DNA from: Zygnema cylindricum
Taxonomy: Eukaryota; Streptophyta; Zygnematophyceae; Zygnematales; Zygnemataceae
Assembly (NCBI GenBank): GCA_037447655.1
Contig: JBBHKE010000719.1
Coordinates: 40,104-104,103 of the forward strand
Direction of reading: 5' to 3'
Length of the DNA stretch: 64,000 nucleotides
The first letter of the stretch is position 1; each line of letters opens with the position of its first letter. The notes under the pieces are model-generated. The model ran no database searches, was not told the origin of the DNA, and saw nothing but the letters and a program-made list of their open reading frames with translations. The translations under genes were made by a program, and so were the position numbers. This document shows positions 58,018-64,000 of this stretch, piece by piece.

Positions 58018-58345
58018 ATATTAGTGTTATTAGTATTATTAGTATTAACAGTATTATTAGTATTGTTGGTAAAATTAGTGTTATTAGTATTACTAGTAAT
58101 ACTAGTCTTATTGGTATTATTAAGTATTGTTATATACCAAAATACTAAAATAATATATTATATAATATATAATATTATTATTGTTATTATAATATTGTAT
58201 TATTATTCTATTACCTTATTATATTATTATATTAGTACATTAGTATATTAGTACATTATTAAATTAGAGTATTATTCTCTTATTATTATTATTATATTAT
58301 TATACTATTACTTATTATATTATTATACTATTATACTTTTATACT
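58018..58345. repeat. TATTAG/ATT repeat
   Basis: AT-rich degenerate trinucleotide-like repeat leading into the (CT)n tract. Confidence 0.8.
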
Positions 58346-58351
58346 ATTATA

Positions 58352-58418
<67 letters not shown>
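58352..58418. repeat. (CT)n microsatellite
   Basis: More than 30 uninterrupted TC units. Confidence 0.95.
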
Positions 58419-58420
<2 letters not shown>

Positions 58421-58469
58421 CCACCTTGAACACTTGAACTACAAAACCTTAACAGTACAAAAAACACTT

Positions 58470-58688
58470 CACCGTGTAACGTTCATAGTGTTAATGTTTC
58501 TTTCACCACTTCAAACATCTTTTCTTCTTACACATTTGTCCGATTTTTAATTGGAGATCGCTAGTCAAAGCTGAGAATTTGAGTTTTCAATCATAATCGT
58601 CCGATCCACAATCTGACATGTAATTACGAAAAAATAATGTTTTCAATGGCGAAAAAACATAACACTAACACCAATACAAGATATAGTG
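58470..58688. mobile_element. MITE related to 51989-52204
   Basis: Starts CACCGTGTAACGTTCATAGT, followed by the shared TTAATGTTT..CACC..AAACATCTTTTCT block. Ends in AACACTAACACC..ATAGTG. Decayed TIRs. Confidence 0.65.
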
Positions 58689-59644
58689 TAAACAACTATT
58701 GAAATGCGTGTCGGTCAATAACATCCTAACTATGTGAAAATGCTGTTCATAACTGAAACTATATGCTGGGAACAAGTATCACGCTACACTGGGACCAAAT
58801 TGAAACCAATTCATACAACAAACTCTAAGGATAGTACAAACACGTATTGACTGGGATCGATTCACAAAACTTTGTCGCCAACTCTTAATACCTTCCGGTT
58901 CGACAAAGCGTTAGTTCCACAACCATTTAATTCCACAATGACTTCTAACATAAAATTCTACGGTGTCTGTGTTGACGCATGGAGAGGACTTGACAAATTA
59001 TCGATAGAATTAGTGGTGGAGGAACCAGCAATACCCAAACGGTGTTGTGCAAAAGTCATAAGACTTGTATTTTTTTCTATTTGAAACTTGCATGTGAAAA
59101 AAAATTTTTTTTTCAAACTTTGGTACAGATTGAAATTGATGAAATCGTAGGCTGATAGCATATTGTTTGCAATTACCATTAAATAGTTATTAGAGTGGAG
59201 TTTACGTTAATGTATTGATTCTAATTCGGTTATGAAAGTTGTGGATGATCTTCACCGCATAAATAAATATCATAAAATAAATAAATCAATGTTGGTGTTT
59301 GGTTTTTTGTGATAGGAACAAATTATAGCGAAAAATCTATGCTCTCAAAAGAGAATAAAGTAGAAATCAAATTCGCATTATTACGGTTAAGAACAATTGA
59401 TGATATAAAACATAGAATTTTCATGGTTTGTAAAACACCAGTTAAAAAACCACAATAGTACACCAATCAATTTTTTTACGGTTTTGGATTTTACCATAAA
59501 TTTGTATTTAAGGTATTAAGAAATAAATCATTTTTTTTTTCAGTTTTTACTCATTCGGTTATATTTTTGATATTGCATTTTATTTTTGCTATATTATTTA
59601 TATTAATTGTATTTTATGTTAATAAATAAAATGCCCGCAGTTTT
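58689..59644. other. no gene recognised
   Basis: AT-rich. A 70-codon frame at 58872-59084 and its antisense have no recognisable motif. Confidence 0.3.
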
Positions 59645-60438
59645 TAGTGTTGTGTATCGGTAAAAAAATTACCGCGATAACACCAATACCAATAGTTATC
59701 GGTTATCGAACGGTCAGAGGTCCCGATATATCGGTCAAAGACCAACAAATTCCATATCAGCGATAACTTTTAAAATATACAGTATGCATACAATAATACT
59801 ATATAGTATACTGTATTATATTATTTACTTTATATAGCGTGGTATGCCGTATACTGTATCTGTTCCGTATCTGCTTAACTAAAATCAATTACGGAAAACG
59901 CAGCACATAAACGTCAATAAATTTAAAACAATACTTTATAGTTCTAAAACTATAGTATTGAAACGAACAAATTAAATTATATTGTAAAATTTTAAATCAA
60001 ACTTTTTCGAAAAACATACGAACAGATCAAACGAGAACATCTGTCAAACTGCCGCCATTTACTGCATCCTACTGCCACCACCACCATCTTTTGACGATTT
60101 AGGGGCACTTTTTTTATGAAATATTAGTTTTTTATAAAAAGTAAAAATATATATTTATTCATCGCGATTTTTACCGAAATCGTGGGGGAAGGGGGTCCAC
60201 GGCTCGTCCGTGGAATAACACGTACAGTTGAGTGTACTGGCCGTGCATTTATCTGGTCTGAACAGATATCGCCAATAGTTATCGATATCGGTGTTATCGC
60301 CGAAAATAACCGATAAATATCGGTTATTTATCGGCGACAACACCGATAACGATATTCTGTACCATTATATCCATTATCGGCCACTCGAAAAAAGGCCCAT
60401 ATCGGCTATCGGCGAATCCTTACCGATACACAGCACTA
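59645..60438 (-). mobile_element. non-autonomous hAT element, 794 bp
   Basis: TIRs TAGTGTTGTGTATCGGTAA and, inverted at the right end, TAGTGCTGTGTATCGGTAA (one mismatch). Homologous in inverted orientation to 52761-54813 without its solo LTR. No matching 8-bp duplication at the flanks, so one flank may have been rearranged. No transposase. Confidence 0.8.
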
Positions 60439-60439
60439 C

Positions 60440-60895
60440 AAAATTATTTCTGACGACTTATCATTTATTTCGACATCCAAAATTGTAGATGACGACTTTT
60501 CGAATTTTTTGACATCCAAAATTGTATCTGACGACTTTTCGTATATTTTGACATCCAAAATTGTATCTGACGACTTTTCGTATATATTCACATCCAAAAT
60601 TGTATCCGACGACTTTTCTTATATTTTCACATCCAAAATTGTATCCGACGACTTTTCGTAATATTTTCACATCCAAAATTGGAACCGACGACTTTTTGTA
60701 TATTTTCACATCCAAAATTGTATCCGATGACTTTTCGTAATATTTTCACATCCAAAATTCAATCCGACGACTTTTTGTATATTTTCACATCCACAATTGT
60801 ATTTGACAACTTCATATATTTTGACATCCAAAATCGCATCTGACGACTTTTCAAGTATGACGACTTTTGGTATATTTTGAGTCAGTGCTAAGAAA
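60440..60895 (+). repeat. 39-bp minisatellite, third array
   Basis: More regular than in the palindrome arms: GACGACTTTTCGTATATTTT + GACATCCAAAATTGTATCT, about eleven copies. Confidence 0.9.
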
Positions 60896-60934
60896 AAGAC
60901 TGTGTTATTAACACTCATAAGTTATGGGCAGGAT

Positions 60935-63900
60935 AAATTAAAAAGCACGATGGTAAACCATCTGAGTCCAAGGGTACAAAAGGGGTGCCATGGCCAAAAC
61001 ATAAGAACTACCAGGGCAATAAAAACTAAAGAGAGCAACGGGAACAACAACAAGGCAAATAAAAGAACCCAAACCCAAAATGAAAAGCCCGGCAACTCAC
61101 AAATCCAAAACTACAACTCTAACCCCAACTCAATTATCTATCTATGAAAAGCAACCCCGTAAGTCCCCCCATCCTAGGGGAGCACGTTGTGGGAGGTCCG
61201 GAACACGGCGACGATCCATAACCGAGAAAGCCGATCGGAGGAGAATAGAAGCATGCACTCGCTGTAAAGCCATAGATAAGCGTTGACGATAAAAAGATGT
61301 AAGGACCGAAGGGGGAGGGCTCCCAGGTCCTCGACGCTCGAAAGCACGTCGAGCGCAAGTACGGAGAAACTCGTCCATTGCAACACCCAAACAACCAAAG
61401 ATCTCGACGGCCATCGCAATAAAGTCGTCCATAGGGTCCCTGCTAGCATAATCACGAGCCGCCACCCCAACATGACGAGCCGCCCGGCCAACAACCGTAG
61501 CCGAAGAAGGGTTTTCCAAAACAATATCACCGAAGATGCGACCGGCACCATCAAGGAAGAAAAAATCAATCCGACGTGATGGAATAATGTGAGAAACCTC
61601 CCGACGCACAGAAAATCCCCCCTACGAAGCGATGGTCGCAACAACGTCGCTAATAGTGTCGTGCGCCTGGATGAAATCCCATACATGGGAGCAAGGAAGC
61701 AATTGGACACCATCGGGCCCCAAAACACGACCACATGCACAAACAAGAGAGCCAAGTAAATGAGGATGGGGGAGGCTAAGGCCAAATCGGAGGGCGGTGG
61801 TGAATTGAGCAGGTGAGAATCGGAGAGTGGACAAAATAAGTCTAGCCAAAAGCCAAGATCCAGAACCTGGTCCACCACAAGAGAGAAGACAGACACGCGA
61901 AGAATCAGAGGGAAGCGCCTTGAGAAGGTCAGATTTAATGGCGGCGACAACCCGATCGGAAATAGATTCCGGGACACGCTCACCAGATGTGGTAACCAAG
62001 GTGGAAAAAATCGGCACATCCACTAGAGCATGGGGAGGAAGAGAACGGGACGCATCCAAAAGAGTCCGCTGGAAAGCTAACATACCATCTGAAACGCGGG
62101 GGACCAGAGCGGGGGACCAGAGTAGCTAGAACAAGGGTGTCCCCAGCCAAGAAATGGAAAACAAGGGTAGAGGCAATAAGGCACCAACTTCCCAAATAGG
62201 CAGCGGGAGCAACACGAGCAGGCGATAATAGACCCAACCCCCCGACAGATTCAAGGAGAAAAGCCTGAATGCGGGCTGAGGGCACGGACTCGCGGTCGAA
62301 TGCCCTACGACCTAACAGAGTGTGGAGGACGTCCATGAGGCGATCGTCAAAGGCCGAAAGAAAAGAGACAAACGTGGAGGTGGGAGGGTAAGTAGGAGTG
62401 AGGTAAGAAGGGCGGTGGGGAAAACACTTGGTTAACATAGCAAAAGCCACTTGGGGATCGTGAAGGCGAGGAAGGTCGTCCACCTGGGCCAAATCTGTCT
62501 GTAAAACATCATCAAGGAATTGGGTCACGAAAGTATCCGAACGAAGGGGGCAACCTAGCACACGAATGCCATCGGAAGGAGATGGGGTTTGAAAACCAAA
62601 AGGGGGGGTAAAGGAAAGTGGAATATCATGAGGAGACCAAATAACACACTTTGAAGGCTGGATTGAAAGGTTGAGTTCGGCTAAACGTTCCTTGGAAAAA
62701 TCATATGCCAACACGACTTGTTATATTGGCCCAATAATGTGCGTATCATCTGCAACCGAAGGGAAAAGGCAAGAAGGGAAAGTGGTTGCGAAAGCACGAA
62801 GGGCCCGATAATGGGCAAGGGCGAACAAAGGTCCGCCCAGAGGGTCGCCTTGGCGAGTGCCAGTAGCAGAGGAGAGTGAAATGAGATCACCGTCGGTCGA
62901 AAAGGAAAGGATGCTTGTCGAAGAATAGAAAGCCCTCACAAAAGGGAATAATTGGACAATTGGAGATGGAGCCTCCATAAGCTATGAAAAAATCACATTC
63001 CGATCCACCGTATTGAATGCATTGGAAACGTTGACCTGAAGGACCAACCAATCCGGATGTACATCCATCAAAGCCCGAATCCTGTGGACCACGACCTCAC
63101 AACCTCCTCTCGTGGCCACTCCAAACTGATGGGGAGAGAAATAACCATGGAAAACTTGTTGGAGCTGGAGACATATGGCACGAGCCACCAATCGGTATAA
63201 AACCTCTCCCACGGCAATAGGGCGGATCCCTCCATTAGGTTTGGCGGCTGCCACAAGGCGAGACGCCGTGAGAAGATCACAAATCCGAGGGGGCACATCC
63301 CCACTAGCTATAAGAGAACATACTCGAAAAAACACATCGAACCCCCTAGCACCCGATTTAGGGGGCAAAACATCGCGAAACAACTCATTCACTGTGCCCG
63401 AAGGGCCCCCCGCTGAAAGATGAGGAGAAGAGCTAAATGCCTTAATGAAAACCTCCTGATCTAAAGTAAAACTCTCAGAAGGCTCAAAGGCGTGGATGGA
63501 AGGGGGTAAAGGAGAAGTTGCAGGGGGGTGGAGAGCTCGAAGGACCTCAATAGTGGAAGAAGATCGGGGGGCAGGGGTGAATGGCTGTAAGGCCCGAACC
63601 GCTCGAGAAAGCTCACCAACATGGCCTAAGTGAATTGTTCGTCGATAAGAGGCCGGGACATCTGATGGCTTCGGTGGGCGACGTGGTATGAAAGAGGTGC
63701 TCGATATCCGAACCTCATGCTCGGCGTGTAGGGACTTCCAATCACCACGAATGAATCGGCTACAACGCGCCATACCTATAGCTCGTGGAGAAAGTATGGT
63801 GCAGCGGGTGGCTTCGGTAGTCTACAGGGCCGGAGAATAGCTGCTTGTTAAGTGAATCCGGTACAACCACTCGAAAGAGCTCGCCAAGCCCGGAATGTCG

Positions 63901-64000
63901 GTAAGTGGGGACGGGGGGCTAGAAGAAGGTGATAACTCCAGGAAGCTCGAGAGGTGGGGGGACGTTGAAGAGGAAATGGGGGAAGGTAGGTGCGGAAACT
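60935..64000 (-). pseudogene. non-LTR retrotransposon reverse transcriptase, decayed, 5' end outside window
   Basis: Minus-strand coding from the right edge to a stop at 61142, then a 3' flank of about 200 bp. RT landmarks in order: RLVAAAKPNGGIRPIAVGE..YRLVAR (63270-63170), motif A LQVNVSNAFNTVDR (about 63040-63000; the usual catalytic Asp of VDVSNAFN is Asn), motif B TGTRQGDPLGGPLF (about 62860-62820) and motif C SVADDTHIIGP (about 62760-62725). In-frame stops lie at 62982 and 62721, a frameshift near 62,080 and another stop at 61,622. The enzyme would copy element RNA at a nicked target, but this copy is dead. It looks like a plant/algal non-LTR family by motif order only. Confidence 0.8.

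Overview
The window is repeat-dense nuclear DNA from a eukaryote. Split genes with GT..AG introns, a DUF3339-like first exon (a family I know only from plants), G-box promoter elements and plant-style LTR, hAT and MITE elements point to the plant lineage. I cannot name the species. There is no bacterial-type operon, rRNA, convincing tRNA or CRISPR array.

Layout. (1) 1-1.8 kb: a three-exon pogo/Tigger-like DDE transposase, open at the left edge, followed by hairpin repeats and purine-rich DNA (to about 5.4 kb). (2) 6.5-24.8 kb: a 28-bp satellite (GATCGATCG type) interrupted by two retroelements. The first is a gag-only Ty1/copia-like element (6734-13252) with both LTRs, which itself carries two solo LTRs with exact 5-bp target duplications. 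The second is a badly decayed minus-strand retroelement (about 15.1-22.56 kb). (3) About 24.8-55.0 kb: a giant imperfect palindrome, arms about 14-16 kb, centred on a (TA)n tract at 39.08-39.17 kb. Each arm holds a complete seven-exon gene for an FSP1/AIFM2-like NAD(P)H oxidoreductase with matching intron phases, plus a divergent DUF3339-like first exon and a shared promoter region. The arms differ by private insertions and deletions: a TA-flanked MITE, an 8-bp-TSD hAT element with a nested solo LTR, a MITE full-length in one arm and collapsed in the other, and a 1.3-kb exon-bearing segment found only on the left. (4) 55-60.9 kb: a 27-bp variant satellite, AT-rich and CT-rich simple repeats, two stranded exons of housekeeping genes (PRP43/DHX15-like helicase and proteasome RPN1-like), more MITE and hAT copies and a 39-bp minisatellite. 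(5) 60.9-64 kb: a decayed non-LTR reverse transcriptase on the minus strand, running off the right edge.

The only genes that look fully functional here are the two FSP1-like copies, and possibly the transposase. Because the two arms act as natural empty-site controls for each other, several mobile-element insertions can be defined to the base from this window alone.
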